Shown here piece by piece: positions 39,634 through 48,721 of a DNA stretch of 64,000 bases. Source of the stretch: Verrucomicrobiota bacterium (GTDB taxonomy: Bacteria; Verrucomicrobiota; Verrucomicrobiia; Opitutales; Opitutaceae). The first letter of the stretch is position 1. Each line of letters opens with the position of its first letter. The translations under genes were made by a program, and so were the position numbers. The notes under the pieces were generated by a model. The model searched no databases and was not told the DNA's origin. It saw nothing but the letters and a program-made list of their open reading frames with translations. Where the stretch lies: the NCBI GenBank assembly GCA_016871775.1, contig VHCI01000002.1:21506-85505 (forward strand). Direction: 5' to 3'.

Positions 39634-42489
39634 ATGAGAAATACGCGCGTTTCCCTCCTGCTGCTCGCGGCGCTTGGCTTGGCGGCGTTGGGGGCGGCGC
39701 TGACGCCCGTGGTCCAGTCCGGGATTGTCCGGCAGCTTTTGCGACGCGCGCTCGATCCGGCGGTGGAGCTCGGCTCCGCCCGGATCGGCTGGAACGGAGG
39801 CGTGCGGGTGCGGGAGCTGCGGTGGTGGAATTCATCACTGCGGCTGGCGGTCGCGGAAGCTGAAGTTCGCCTCCGTCCCGCCAGCCTGCTGGGCAAGGGT
39901 AAGCCGAGGTTCCGCACGGTCCTCCTGCGCGGGTGTGTTGTGGAGCCGCTGGCTCCGGTGGGGACCGCGGAAACCTGGCGGGAGCAGCTCCGGGCGGGGC
40001 TAGCGGCGGCCTTGGCCCCGGCGCGCCTCGAGGCGGACGGGGAGATCCGGTTGCTTGCTTCGACCGGGGTGATCGCGTTCCAAGCCGTAGGAGGGGGCGC
40101 GTCTCCCGGTCGTAACCGGGTTTTGCGCGGCGAGTTCAACTTCCGGCCGGAGGGGTCGGTCCTTCCGATCGTGGAGGCAAGGCTTCGGGTGGAGGCAATT
40201 GGTGATGGGGCGGAGGCGTCGCTACGCGCAGAGGGGGTGGCGGCGGTGCGCGGGCAGGGCTGGCCCCGGGACTTGAATGTGGCCGGGGAGCTGACGGAAC
40301 CTCTGGCTGCGGGCGGGGGCGCTTGGGCGCTCCGGGTCCGCGCCGCGGACCGGGAAATCGCGCGGTTCACGGGGACGTCACCGGCCGCGCGGGCGGAGTG
40401 GCGGGGCCGCTGGTGGGCGGATTTCGGCGACGAGGAGCTGGCGCCGTTTTTCCCCGAGCTGCGCCGATCCGGAGACCGCATCTTGGGAGAGGGGCAACTG
40501 AGTTGGTCGCCCGGATCCGGGTTGGTCGCGGTGCGGGGGACGGCCGCAGCGGAACTGGGAGCCTCCGCGCGGGCGCATGCGCTCCTCGCGCGCCTCGGAG
40601 TGACCGGTGGGGACGCGGAATTCGACTTTCGGGCCGGCCCGCGGGTGTGGGCGTTCGAAAGCCTGGCCGTGCGCCTGCGGGCGGGAGGCGCGCCGCCGGT
40701 GCTGCGGCTCACGGCCCGTCAGCCTTGGGCGGTCGACTGGAGGGCGCGCTCCCTCCAAGCGCGGGACCCGGAAGCGGACGTAATCGGTTTGGAGGTAATC
40801 GACTTCACCCTGCCGCCGCTTCCGCTGGGGGGGATCACGCTTGGCGGCGGGCCGATCCGGGGACGTCTGGTCGGCCGGGTCAGCGCGGGCGGTTTGGCGC
40901 TCCGCACGGAGGACGGCCTGCAGGCCTCTGAACTCTTTGTCGTAGCCGGAGAGGGGCGGCGGGTCGGGAATCTGGCTATGACCCTCCAAGGAGGGTTACG
41001 CGTTGCCCCTGAGGGATGGAGCGCGGAAGTGGACGAGATGAGGCTCCGCGGGAACGGGGGAGAGTTCGCGGTGCTCGAGGCGAAGGGCGGGCGCCTGACC
41101 GGCGAGCGGGAATCCTGGAAGGTGGCAGGCCGGGGCCGGGTCGAACTCCCGGCGGCTGTCGCCCTGCTTGCGGGCGGGCGCGGCGGCGTGCTGACGGCGG
41201 GGGTCCTAGAGGTGGACGCGGGTGCGACTGGCGGCACGGTGACGGCGCTCCACGCGCACGTTCGGGCTTCCGGCCTGAGGGCAACGACGGAGTTGCCGGA
41301 CCTGCGGCTCGACGCCCGGGTCGATCGTGAGTACTCGGGGCGGCTGAAGTTCCACGTGCCGCTGGAGGCGGGGTCCGGCCCGAACCTGTCCCGAGTGCTG
41401 CTCGCGGGCGCGTTGGAGCCGGCCGCCAGCGCGGGCGGGCACCTCGAGCTCGAGGTGACGGGGCCGCGACTCGACTTCCCGGCACTGGGGAGATTCCGAC
41501 CGTTGTTCGCCGGCAAGGATCCCGTTCCGGGAAACGCGGCGCCGTGGGCCGGTTGGTCGGGCACCCTGAGGGTCCGGATTGACGAGTTGGTGGCCGAAGC
41601 GGGCGCACCCTGGCGCCAGACAAGGGCGCGACTCCGGTTCGACGAAGCGATGGTGCAGGCGGACGAGCTTGAGTCCGTCCTTGAGGGCGCTGCGAGCCTG
41701 CGGGCGAGCGGGAGCCTGAGCCGCGCGCCGGATGATAACGGAAGCTACCGCCTCCAGGCGGCTGTGGTGCTGCGTGACTGGAGTCCTGGTGGCCACGAGG
41801 GCCAGCCGGGCTGGTTTTCCGGCAAACTCGACCTCGCGGGCTCCCTGCGCTCCCGTGGGACGGACCTTGAGGTCCTGAGGGCGGCGTTGGAGGGAGAGGT
41901 GCATCTGGTCTCGCGCGGCGGGACGCTTCGACTGTTTCCGGTCAACTTGCCGTCCGCGCCCGCGGGTTCCGGCCGGGTGGCTGAGATCCTCGCGGCGGCG
42001 GGAGGCGCGCTAGAGTCGCTAGGCGCGCGCCGCGAGCCCCCGCTGTCGCGCGGCCGAGCGGTAGCGGAACTTTCGTCCGTCCTGCATCCGCTCGCGTTCG
42101 ACCAACTCAGCGTGGTCGCGGCCCGCGATGCCGCCGGCAACATCAGCTTGCGTCACCTCGTGGTGCTCACGCCCGAGCTGCGGCTTACGGGGGGAGGCAA
42201 CCTCCTGGGACAACCGGTGAGTGGCTTTCTCGAAGGCTCCCTGGCCCTCGAACTTCAGCTTCGCGCGCGGGGGCGGCCGGCCGAGTTGCTCCGGGGGCTC
42301 GGGGCGCTCGACGAGGTGCCCGACGAATGGGGTTATGCCGCCGCCGGTTTGCCCCTGCGGGTGCGCGGCTCCCTCGCTCGGCCGGACGCCAGTGATCTGG
42401 GCGTGCGCCTCGCTGCGCTGGCTCTGGAGCGTAACTCGATCTCCGAGCGCGCCGCCGGCTGGTTCAACCGCATCCGCCGGGCAAAATGA
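39634..42489 (+). CDS. AsmA-like large envelope protein
   Basis: This 951-aa protein has one N-terminal transmembrane helix (VSLLLLAALGLAALGAALTP) and a long body of repeated beta-strands with frequent G-x-L-x-L/G-x-V-x-V patterns. The C-terminal part (about residues 650-930: RVRIDELVAEAGAPWRQTRA, FSGKLDLAGSLRSRGTDLEV, EGEVHLVSRGGTLRLF, LLGQPVSGFLEGSLALEL) resembles the AsmA/DUF3971-type C terminus. AsmA-like and TamB proteins form hydrophobic grooves that carry lipids between membranes, so a role in envelope lipid transport is inferred. It is single copy here, followed after 25 bp by the ATPase gene and, further on, by an acyltransferase gene. Confidence 0.8.
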   Translation: MRNTRVSLLLLAALGLAALGAALTPVVQSGIVRQLLRRALDPAVELGSARIGWNGGVRVRELRWWNSSLRLAVAEAEVRLRPASLLGKGKPRFRTVLLRGCVVEPLAPVGTAETWREQLRAGLAAALAPARLEADGEIRLLASTGVIAFQAVGGGASPGRNRVLRGEFNFRPEGSVLPIVEARLRVEAIGDGAEASLRAEGVAAVRGQGWPRDLNVAGELTEPLAAGGGAWALRVRAADREIARFTGTSPAARAEWRGRWWADFGDEELAPFFPELRRSGDRILGEGQLSWSPGSGLVAVRGTAAAELGASARAHALLARLGVTGGDAEFDFRAGPRVWAFESLAVRLRAGGAPPVLRLTARQPWAVDWRARSLQARDPEADVIGLEVIDFTLPPLPLGGITLGGGPIRGRLVGRVSAGGLALRTEDGLQASELFVVAGEGRRVGNLAMTLQGGLRVAPEGWSAEVDEMRLRGNGGEFAVLEAKGGRLTGERESWKVAGRGRVELPAAVALLAGGRGGVLTAGVLEVDAGATGGTVTALHAHVRASGLRATTELPDLRLDARVDREYSGRLKFHVPLEAGSGPNLSRVLLAGALEPAASAGGHLELEVTGPRLDFPALGRFRPLFAGKDPVPGNAAPWAGWSGTLRVRIDELVAEAGAPWRQTRARLRFDEAMVQADELESVLEGAASLRASGSLSRAPDDNGSYRLQAAVVLRDWSPGGHEGQPGWFSGKLDLAGSLRSRGTDLEVLRAALEGEVHLVSRGGTLRLFPVNLPSAPAGSGRVAEILAAAGGALESLGARREPPLSRGRAVAELSSVLHPLAFDQLSVVAARDAAGNISLRHLVVLTPELRLTGGGNLLGQPVSGFLEGSLALELQLRARGRPAELLRGLGALDEVPDEWGYAAAGLPLRVRGSLARPDASDLGVRLAALALERNSISERAAGWFNRIRRAK

Positions 42490-42514
42490 CCGCCGCGTTG
42501 CCAAGGCGGGCACG

Positions 42515-43519
42515 TTGCCCAAGCTGCCGAGTGTGATCGCGTCCATCGCTTTTCATCGCTTCAAGGCCCTGCGGCAGACGCGCATCGAGCTGCAGCCCTT
42601 TAATCTGGTCATCGGGCCCAACGGCAGCGGGAAAACCAGCCTCATCGAGTCGGTCCTGACCCTGCGGCGGAGGGCGGCGCTGCCGTTGGCCGGGGACCAG
42701 GCGGTGCAGCGTGGCGGGGGGCCGGAGATCGGGTTCGGGTTCGCCCCGCCGCACGCGGCGATCCGCGCCACTTTGGGCTGCGCGGGCGAGGGGCAGTGCG
42801 ATTTCCTGCGAGTGGAACCCGCGGGGGCACCGGAATGGCCCGCGCTCCGGGCCGGGCTGGCGACGGTTCGTGGTTACGCGCTGGAGCACGAGGCGATGAC
42901 GCGGCCGTGCCCGTCGGGCGACGGGGCGGAACTGACGGCGGACGGGGGCAACCTCGCGGCCGTGCTGGTGCAGCTTTGGGAGCACACCCCGGCGGTATTC
43001 GCGGCGCTGCAGAAGGAAGTCCTTCGCCTGCTGCCGGAGTTTTCTTCGCTAGAGGCCGGCCGGGCGCCCTCGGGCGGGTCCACCTTTGGTCTCCGGCTGG
43101 CGGAGGGCGGGGAGCTGCTCGAGGCGGAGGAACTTTCCCAAGGCACGCTTTACGTGGTCGCCCTGCTCGCCATCGCCTTTGATCCGGATCCGCCGCGGAT
43201 CCTCTGTTTGGAGGAGGTGGACCGCGGCGTGCACCCCCGGATGTTCCGTGAGGTGCGGGATGTTCTTTACCGATTGAGCCATCCCCCGGCGGACGCGGGC
43301 CGCGCAGGGGTGCAGGTGATTGCTACGACGCACTCACCGTACTTCATCGACCTGTTCCGGGATCACCCTGAGGAGGTGATCATCTCGCAGAAGACCGGCC
43401 GAGCGGCCACCTTCGAACGCTTGTCGGATCGCCCTGACCTTCCCGAGCTGCTGCGGGAGGGGTCGCTCGGCGAGATGTGGTACAGCGGGATCCTCGGCGG
43501 GGTGCCGGAGGAGCGATGA
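42515..43519 (+). CDS. ABC/SMC-type AAA ATPase (AAA_15/21-like), first gene of an ATPase-TOPRIM pair
   Basis: This 334-aa ATPase has an RecF/SMC-like fold: RFKALRQTRIELQPFNLVIG, Walker A GPNGSGKTSLIE (about residue 34), a signature-like EELSQGTLYVVALL, Walker B RILCLEEVDRGVHPR and H-loop VIATTHSPYFIDLF. It matches the ATPase part of OLD-family proteins, without the fused nuclease. The start is uncertain: I prefer TTG at 42515, which follows AAGGCGGG at good spacing; GTG at 42533 is next. Its stop overlaps the next gene's ATG by 4 bp. Role unknown; OLD, AbiL, PtuA and RloA-type ATPases work with a partner nuclease in defence. Confidence 0.85.
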   Translation: MPKLPSVIASIAFHRFKALRQTRIELQPFNLVIGPNGSGKTSLIESVLTLRRRAALPLAGDQAVQRGGGPEIGFGFAPPHAAIRATLGCAGEGQCDFLRVEPAGAPEWPALRAGLATVRGYALEHEAMTRPCPSGDGAELTADGGNLAAVLVQLWEHTPAVFAALQKEVLRLLPEFSSLEAGRAPSGGSTFGLRLAEGGELLEAEELSQGTLYVVALLAIAFDPDPPRILCLEEVDRGVHPRMFREVRDVLYRLSHPPADAGRAGVQVIATTHSPYFIDLFRDHPEEVIISQKTGRAATFERLSDRPDLPELLREGSLGEMWYSGILGGVPEER

Positions 43520-44190
43520 ACGTCGCGCTGCTGAGCGAGTCTCCGGCGGACGAGGCGGCGTTACGGGAACTGGTCACGGGGGTGCTGCGGGTGCGGCCGC
43601 GCTTCATCGCTCCTGGGTTCCGGGCGCGTGGCTGGCCCAACGTGGCCCAACTGCTCCCGGCGGTGATCCGCCACCTGCATTTCAACACCGACGCGGACGC
43701 CCTCGTCGTGGCGGTGGACGCGGATGACTCGGTCGTGCACGGGGAGGCGCACGAGCGTCCAGGATACTTCCATCCCCATTGCCGAATGTGCCACCTGCGG
43801 GCGGTGCACCGGCAGACGACCAAGAAGCTGCCGCCGGCGCGGGGCCGGCAACGCCTGCTTAGGGCCGTGGGCGTGGCGGTGCCGGCGATCGAGGCGTGGT
43901 ACCTGTGCGGGCGGGATTTGGCCGTGACCGAGGAGGCGTGGGTCGAGGGGAACGCGCGGGGGTTGCGCCCCTACAGTCGCGCGGAGCTCAAGCTGAGAGT
44001 CTACGCGACCGACCGCCCGAGCCTCGCGCACGAGATCGAGTGCGCGCTGCGCGAAGTGGAACGGCACCGGGCGGACTCCCGCCGGCTGGAACACGAATTC
44101 CCCGGCTTCGCGGCGCTCGCGGGTGATCTCCGTTCCGTCCGGGACCACCCACCAAACGCGACTCCCGCGGAGCCGCGGCGCCCGCTCTGA
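43516..44190 (+). CDS. TOPRIM-like (DUF4276/OLD-nuclease-like) protein, partner of the ATPase
   Basis: This 224-aa protein starts MNVALLSESPADEAALREL, which parallels the TOPRIM strand with catalytic Glu (family form VEGxxDExxL), and then has ALVVAVDADDSVVH, the TOPRIM Asp-x-Asp motif. A CRMCH pair and a His/Arg-rich middle follow (HPHCRMCHLRAVHRQTTKKL), then VAVPAIEAWYLCG, a stretch I associate with DUF4276/DUF3226-type proteins. It would be a metal-dependent nuclease if active. The start at 43516 overlaps the ATPase stop (ATGA). I do not recognise a named family with certainty. Confidence 0.75.
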   Translation: MNVALLSESPADEAALRELVTGVLRVRPRFIAPGFRARGWPNVAQLLPAVIRHLHFNTDADALVVAVDADDSVVHGEAHERPGYFHPHCRMCHLRAVHRQTTKKLPPARGRQRLLRAVGVAVPAIEAWYLCGRDLAVTEEAWVEGNARGLRPYSRAELKLRVYATDRPSLAHEIECALREVERHRADSRRLEHEFPGFAALAGDLRSVRDHPPNATPAEPRRPL

Positions 44191-44259
44191 GAAAAGGCTT
44201 CCCTGCCATCCCGCTTTCGCCAACAAGCCCCACAGCCCCTCCAGCCCTTTCGACCGCCG

Positions 44260-46485
44260 ATGATCCGCCGCCGATCCTTCCTGCCGCTGCACCTTGAACT
44301 GTTCGCGCATCTGATCGCGCGCCTGCTCTACCGCGTCCGAACCTCCGGTCTCGAGGCCTTTCCTGCGCAGGGTGGCGTCCTAGTGATCGCCAACCACCTC
44401 TCGTACGTCGACGTAGTGGTCTTGCAGCTCGCGTGCCCGCGGCCGATCCGGTTCGTCGCCCACCACTGGCTACGGCGCAACGGCTTCCTGAGCTGGTGCT
44501 TCGAGCAGTCCGGCAGCATCGGGATTTCCGCGGCGCAGCCGCGGGCTGGGATGCACAGTGCGGTCGAGGCGTTGCGGCGCGGCGAGGTGGTCTGCGTGTG
44601 TCCTGAGGGGCACATCTCCCGCACCGGGCAGCTAATGCGGCTGCACCGGGGCTTCGAGGTGATCGCCGGACGCGCGGGGGCGCCGGTGGTGGCGGTGGCC
44701 ATCGATGGACTCTGGGGCTCCATCTTCTCCTTCGCAGGCAACAAGTGCCTGTGGAAATCACCTCGCCTCCTGCCGACGCCCGTGCACGCGGCGTTCGGGC
44801 GCCCGCAGCCCGCGGAGCAGGCCGGCGTGGAGTGGGCACGGCGCGAGCTTCTCGACCTGGGCGAACGGGCTTTCCAAGAGCGGCCGGTGCTCCGCCGCCA
44901 CCTCGGGCGCGAGGCCGTCCGCGCGCTCGCGAAGCAGCCGGGGCGCGTGCTGGTCATCGATCGGACGGCCGACCGCCGGGTGCTTTCGTGCGCCCAGATT
45001 TACGCCGCGGCGGCGCTGCTCTCCCGGCGCCTCCGCGCGCGGGTGCCCGGCCGGCGGGTCGGGATCGTGCTGCCGCCGGGCGCCGGCGGCTTCATCGCCA
45101 ACCTCGCGGTGGTGATGGCCGGCAAGGTGCCCGTGAACCTCAACTTCACCGCGGGTCGCGACGCTGTCCTCACCAGCCTGCGGATCGCGGGCATCGAGAC
45201 GGTGCTCTCCGCCAAAGCGATGCAGGAGAAGTTGCCGGCGTTTCCTTGGCCTGCCGGGACGCTGGATCTCCGCGCCGAGATCGAGGCCGCGGGTGGGCGT
45301 CGCGCGATGGCGCCGTGGTTGCTCGCCGCGTGGCTGTTACCCAATCAGGTGTGCGCAAACTTGCTCGGCCTGCCGCGGGCCGGCGATCGCGAGGAGGCCG
45401 GGTTGCTCTTTACCAGCGGGAGCTCCGGCGAGCCGAAGGGCGTAGTGCTCACGCACCGCAACATCCTCGCCAACTGCCTGCAGATCTCCTCCCTCTCGAT
45501 CCTTCCCGAGAGCTGCTCGGTGCTCGGCTGCCTCCCGATCTTTCACAGCTTCGGCTTCACCGTCACGCTATGGTATCCGATCCTCCGCGGCAGCCGCGTG
45601 GTCACCGTGCCCAGCCCGCTCGACACCCGGCGCATCATCGACGCGATCGCGGCCGAGCAGGTGCGGGTGATGGTCGGCGCGCCGACTTTCATCCGTCCGA
45701 TCCTCAAGAAGGCGCAGCCCGCGGAACTGCGCTCTCTCGATCTTGTTGTCACGGGCGCCGAGCGGCTGCCCGATGACCTGCAGGCGGATTTCCTGCGGCA
45801 GTTCCACATCGACATCCAGCAGGGGTACGGCCTGACCGAGACCGCGCCGGCCACGAACATCAACCAGCCGCACCCGCCGGTGATCTTTTCCACCAACGAG
45901 CCGCAGGAGGGTAAGCGCTCCGGGGCGGTGGGGCGCCTGCTGCCCGGCCTGACCGCGCGCATCGTCGATCCGGAGACGATGGAGGAGCGCCCCGAGACCA
46001 CCACCGGCCTCATTTTGCTGCGGGGCGCCAACGTTTTCGAGGGCTACCTCGACGATCCCGGCAAAACCCGGCAAGCGTTCTGCCGCGGCTGGTTCGTCAC
46101 GGGCGACCTCGGGCGGTTCGATGAGGACGGGTTTCTTTACATCGAAGGCCGGCTATCGCGCTTCTCAAAGATCGCCGGCGAGATGGTGCCCCACGGAACG
46201 GTCGAGATGCGCATCGTGGAGGCTTTCAGCTGGGACCAGTCGGAGCAACCTGTGGTGTACGTCACGGGCATTCCTGACCAAGCGAAGGGCGAGGCGCTGG
46301 TGCTGCTGACCACCGAGGCGGTGACGCTGGAGCAGTTGCGGGCGCGGCTCGCGGAGCGAGGGCTACCCAACCTCTGGGTCCCCAAGATCATTCACCGGGT
46401 GGAACGAATTCCGATGCTCGGCACCGGCAAGACGGACCTCAAGCAGTGTCGCGAGCTCGCGCTGCACGCAGTCAAGGGCGGCTAG
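44260..46485 (+). CDS. aas: Bifunctional acyl-ACP synthetase / lysophospholipid acyltransferase (Aas-like)
   Basis: This 741-aa fusion has an N-terminal PlsC domain (about residues 20-220) with NHLSYVD (H-x4-D) and PEGHISR, and a C-terminal AMP-binding synthetase (about 225-741) with the P-loop-like LLFTSGSSGEPKGVVLTHRN, QQGYGLTETAPATNIN, VTGDLGRFDEDGF and a C-terminal lysine (GTGKTDLKQ). In E. coli Aas recycles lysophospholipids to phospholipid with ACP-bound fatty acids. The order is as in E. coli Aas, at near-equal length. No LplT flippase gene is beside it. It fits beside the AsmA-like gene in lipid housekeeping. Confidence 0.93.
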   Translation: MIRRRSFLPLHLELFAHLIARLLYRVRTSGLEAFPAQGGVLVIANHLSYVDVVVLQLACPRPIRFVAHHWLRRNGFLSWCFEQSGSIGISAAQPRAGMHSAVEALRRGEVVCVCPEGHISRTGQLMRLHRGFEVIAGRAGAPVVAVAIDGLWGSIFSFAGNKCLWKSPRLLPTPVHAAFGRPQPAEQAGVEWARRELLDLGERAFQERPVLRRHLGREAVRALAKQPGRVLVIDRTADRRVLSCAQIYAAAALLSRRLRARVPGRRVGIVLPPGAGGFIANLAVVMAGKVPVNLNFTAGRDAVLTSLRIAGIETVLSAKAMQEKLPAFPWPAGTLDLRAEIEAAGGRRAMAPWLLAAWLLPNQVCANLLGLPRAGDREEAGLLFTSGSSGEPKGVVLTHRNILANCLQISSLSILPESCSVLGCLPIFHSFGFTVTLWYPILRGSRVVTVPSPLDTRRIIDAIAAEQVRVMVGAPTFIRPILKKAQPAELRSLDLVVTGAERLPDDLQADFLRQFHIDIQQGYGLTETAPATNINQPHPPVIFSTNEPQEGKRSGAVGRLLPGLTARIVDPETMEERPETTTGLILLRGANVFEGYLDDPGKTRQAFCRGWFVTGDLGRFDEDGFLYIEGRLSRFSKIAGEMVPHGTVEMRIVEAFSWDQSEQPVVYVTGIPDQAKGEALVLLTTEAVTLEQLRARLAERGLPNLWVPKIIHRVERIPMLGTGKTDLKQCRELALHAVKGG

Positions 46486-46497
46486 GCGGCGCGGGCT

Positions 46498-47241
46498 TCA
46501 GTCCGTCGGCAGATCGAACAGCTTCCGACGGCGCTGTCCGCTCCTGCCTGAAAGGGGCCGCCGCTCCGCCGGAGTCTTGTATGGCCGGTGGCGGTAGCCG
46601 GCGCGCTGCGGATCCGCGGCGCACTGCAGCTGGAAGGACTGCAAGCGGTCAAAGACGGACGGCAGTTGGGCCGGCAGCGGGTAGTCATCCAGGCCGGCCG
46701 CGGCCAGCGCGCTGAGCAGCTCGTGCGTGGCCTCGAGGGTGGAGAGGCAAGCCGGATGTGGCTGCTGCTTGATCACGTAACGGCTCGGGGCCGTGGGCAT
46801 GAACATCAGCCGCGGCAGCGCTTGCAGCACGGGGCTCAGCCGCAGCATCTTCCGACCCAGCGCCCAAGTGGCATCGAGGATAAAGACGACGAGGGTGCGC
46901 GTGGTGAGGCGGGTTCGGAGATCGGCGAGCGCTGGCGCGCCGGCGGCGGCCGCGGTCGACAGGTTGAGCGCGGTGGCGCCGGGGAACAGCAGCACCGAAT
47001 GCAGCGCGGGATCTGCCAGCAGCGCCCGCAGTTCCGGGTGATCCGCGAAACCCACCCCAGTGAGAATGCGGCTCTGTGGCAGGCAGAGGTGTGTCAGGCG
47101 GCCGGTGGCAGCCTTCTCCCGCTTGTACTCCTTCGGGTGCATCAGGAACACGAAGCGGGTGCGCGTCGCCATCGGGATGAGCGACGGGCACCAGCAGAGG
47201 GCGCGGGGCCAGAAGCAGCGGTAACAGGTCTCCCGGCTCAT
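46498..47241 (-). CDS. DTW-domain tRNA-uridine aminocarboxypropyltransferase
   Basis: This 247-aa protein has a cysteine cluster at the start (CYRCFWPRALCWC), the fold of the DTW domain and a motif DATW in FILDATWALGRKMLRLSP, with RYVIKQQPHPACLSTLEATH following. DTW proteins (TapT/YfiP in E. coli, DTWD1/2 in animals) transfer the 3-amino-3-carboxypropyl group of SAM to tRNA uridine (acp3U). The Asp-Ala-Thr-Trp form replaces Asp-Thr-Trp by one inserted residue, common in the family. It lies 10 nt downstream of the KDG-kinase-like gene, and the convergent aas gene ends 12 nt away. Confidence 0.88.
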   Translation of the reverse strand: MSRETCYRCFWPRALCWCPSLIPMATRTRFVFLMHPKEYKREKAATGRLTHLCLPQSRILTGVGFADHPELRALLADPALHSVLLFPGATALNLSTAAAAGAPALADLRTRLTTRTLVVFILDATWALGRKMLRLSPVLQALPRLMFMPTAPSRYVIKQQPHPACLSTLEATHELLSALAAAGLDDYPLPAQLPSVFDRLQSFQLQCAADPQRAGYRHRPYKTPAERRPLSGRSGQRRRKLFDLPTD

Positions 47242-47251
47242 CGGGCGCGGT

Positions 47252-48349
47252 TCAGCGCACCACCCGCGCGCCGCCGCCGCCGACCTGCTTCTCCACCTCT
47301 CCGCGCGTCGCCATCGAGGTGTCGCCGGGCGTCGTGGAGGCCAGCGCGCCGTGGGCCGCGCCGTAGTCGACCGCCTTTTGCGCGTCGTTGAACTCTAGGA
47401 ACCCGAACTGCAGGCCCGACGCGAAGCTGTCGCCGCCGCCGACCCGGTCGAGGATCTCGAGCTCCGGGTAAAGCCGGCTGGCGTGGAATTTACCCTCGTG
47501 CCAGAGGAGGGCTGACCAGTCGTTGCGGGTGGCGGTGATGACGCGGCGCAGGGTGGTCGCCGCCACTTTAAAGTTGGGAAACTCGCGCACCGCGGTAGCG
47601 ATCATCTCCTGGAACGCCTCGGTCTCGATTCGGGATAGGCGGTGGTCCGCTCCTCGTACCTCGAAGCCGAGGGAGGCGGTAAAGTCCTCCTCGTTGCCGA
47701 TCATCACGTCCACGTGGCGGGCGATCTCGCGGTTGACTTCCTGGGCCTTGCGCAACCCCCCGATCGCCTTCCAGAGGGACGGGCGGTAGTTCAGGTCGTA
47801 ACTGACGATCACGCCGTGGCGCTTGGCGGCCTGGACCGCCTCGGTCGCGAGCGCGGCGGTCGAGGCCGAGAGCGCGGCGAAGATGCCCCCGGTGTGGAAC
47901 CAGCGCGCGCCGAGCTGACCGAAGATGCGGTCCCAGTCGAAGTCCCCAGGCTTGAGCTGCGAGGCGGCGGTGTTGCCGCGGTCGGAATTGCCCACCGCTC
48001 CGCGGATGCCAAAGCCGCGCTCGGTAAAGTTGAGGCCGTTGCGCACGGTGCGGCCGATGCCGTCGTCCTCGCGCCAGCGGATGAAGTCGGTCGCGACGCC
48101 CCCTTGCAGGATGCAGTCCTCGACCAGGTGCCCAACCTCGTTGTCGACAAAACCGGTACAGACGGCGGTGCGGAGGCCAAAGCACTTCCGCAGCCCCCGC
48201 GACGTGTTGTACTCGCCGCCACCCTCCCAGACTTTGAATTCGCGGGCGGTGCGGATGCGTCCCTCGCCGGGATCGAGGCGTAACATCACTTCCCCGAGCG
48301 AGATTTGATCGAAGGCCGTGGAGCCGGCCGGTTTGAGGGGAAGGCTCAT
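47252..48349 (-). CDS. PfkB-family sugar kinase, KDG-kinase-like (copy 1)
   Basis: This 365-aa ribokinase-family kinase reads FDQISLGEVMLRLDPGEGRI, then WEGGGEYNTSRGLRKCFGLR (GG-E-x-N sugar-binding motif), ARWFHTGGIFAALSASTAAL, SYDLNYRPSLWKAIGG and the catalytic DRVGGGDSFASGLQFG. The DLNYRxxLW and HxGGI pattern is that of 2-keto-3-deoxygluconate kinases. It is about 45% identical by eye to the second kinase at 48789, with matching blocks SQLKPGDFDWDRIFG and QLKPGDFNWSQIFG. The pair are divergent across a 440-bp region. It probably forms an operon with the downstream DTW gene. Confidence 0.9.
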   Translation of the reverse strand: MSLPLKPAGSTAFDQISLGEVMLRLDPGEGRIRTAREFKVWEGGGEYNTSRGLRKCFGLRTAVCTGFVDNEVGHLVEDCILQGGVATDFIRWREDDGIGRTVRNGLNFTERGFGIRGAVGNSDRGNTAASQLKPGDFDWDRIFGQLGARWFHTGGIFAALSASTAALATEAVQAAKRHGVIVSYDLNYRPSLWKAIGGLRKAQEVNREIARHVDVMIGNEEDFTASLGFEVRGADHRLSRIETEAFQEMIATAVREFPNFKVAATTLRRVITATRNDWSALLWHEGKFHASRLYPELEILDRVGGGDSFASGLQFGFLEFNDAQKAVDYGAAHGALASTTPGDTSMATRGEVEKQVGGGGARVVR

Positions 48350-48457
48350 GGCGGAAGTCAGGGAAGGTTAGGAGGCGAGGGTAGCGCCGGTCAACCCGTT
48401 GCGTGGGCTTGTCTGGCTGGGTCGGCGGATGTCCCACCCCCGGGGTAGGATGAGGGA

Positions 48458-48658
48458 ATGATCCAAGCTTCCTCCCGTCGTACCGGTTTCGGCCTTTGGG
48501 ATTCCCACCGCCAAGTGGCCCGTCGCCAGCAGCGTATCCGCGACGAGGCGGAGCAGGTCCCGCCCGGTCTCGATGAGGCTCCGGCGCTGCCGCCGCTGGA
48601 GCCGCAGGTCTGGCCCCCCGCAACTTGGCGGCGGGAGCAGCGGCCTATGGCCGCCTAA
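48458..48658 (+). CDS. Possible 66-aa hypothetical protein
   Basis: An ATG after AGGATGAGGGA opens a 66-codon frame (MIQASSRRTGFGLWDSHRQV and on to WRREQRPMAA). It has arginine, glutamine and proline-rich composition, no cysteine and no hydrophobic helix. Third-position GC is high but lower than in neighbouring genes, and it resembles nothing I recognise. It could be a leader peptide of the kinase operon downstream or just chance. Confidence 0.25.
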   Translation: MIQASSRRTGFGLWDSHRQVARRQQRIRDEAEQVPPGLDEAPALPPLEPQVWPPATWRREQRPMAA

Positions 48659-48691
48659 AGCGGCGGGGCGGGGCGAGGGTCTGCTCTTGAC

Positions 48692-48721
48692 CCGCCGGCC
48701 CGCCGGCGGCGAGCCTCGCCG
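48692..48721. repeat. Two abutting GC-rich inverted repeats (REP-like)
   Basis: CCGCCGG-CCCG-CCGGCGG (48692-48709) is followed at once by CGGCGAG-C-CTCGCCG (48707-48721), both perfect, then by GTCCTACGAG. Such back-to-back palindromes in an intergenic gap resemble dispersed REP-type elements; only one copy is in this window, so whether it is repeated in the genome is not known. Confidence 0.4.
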
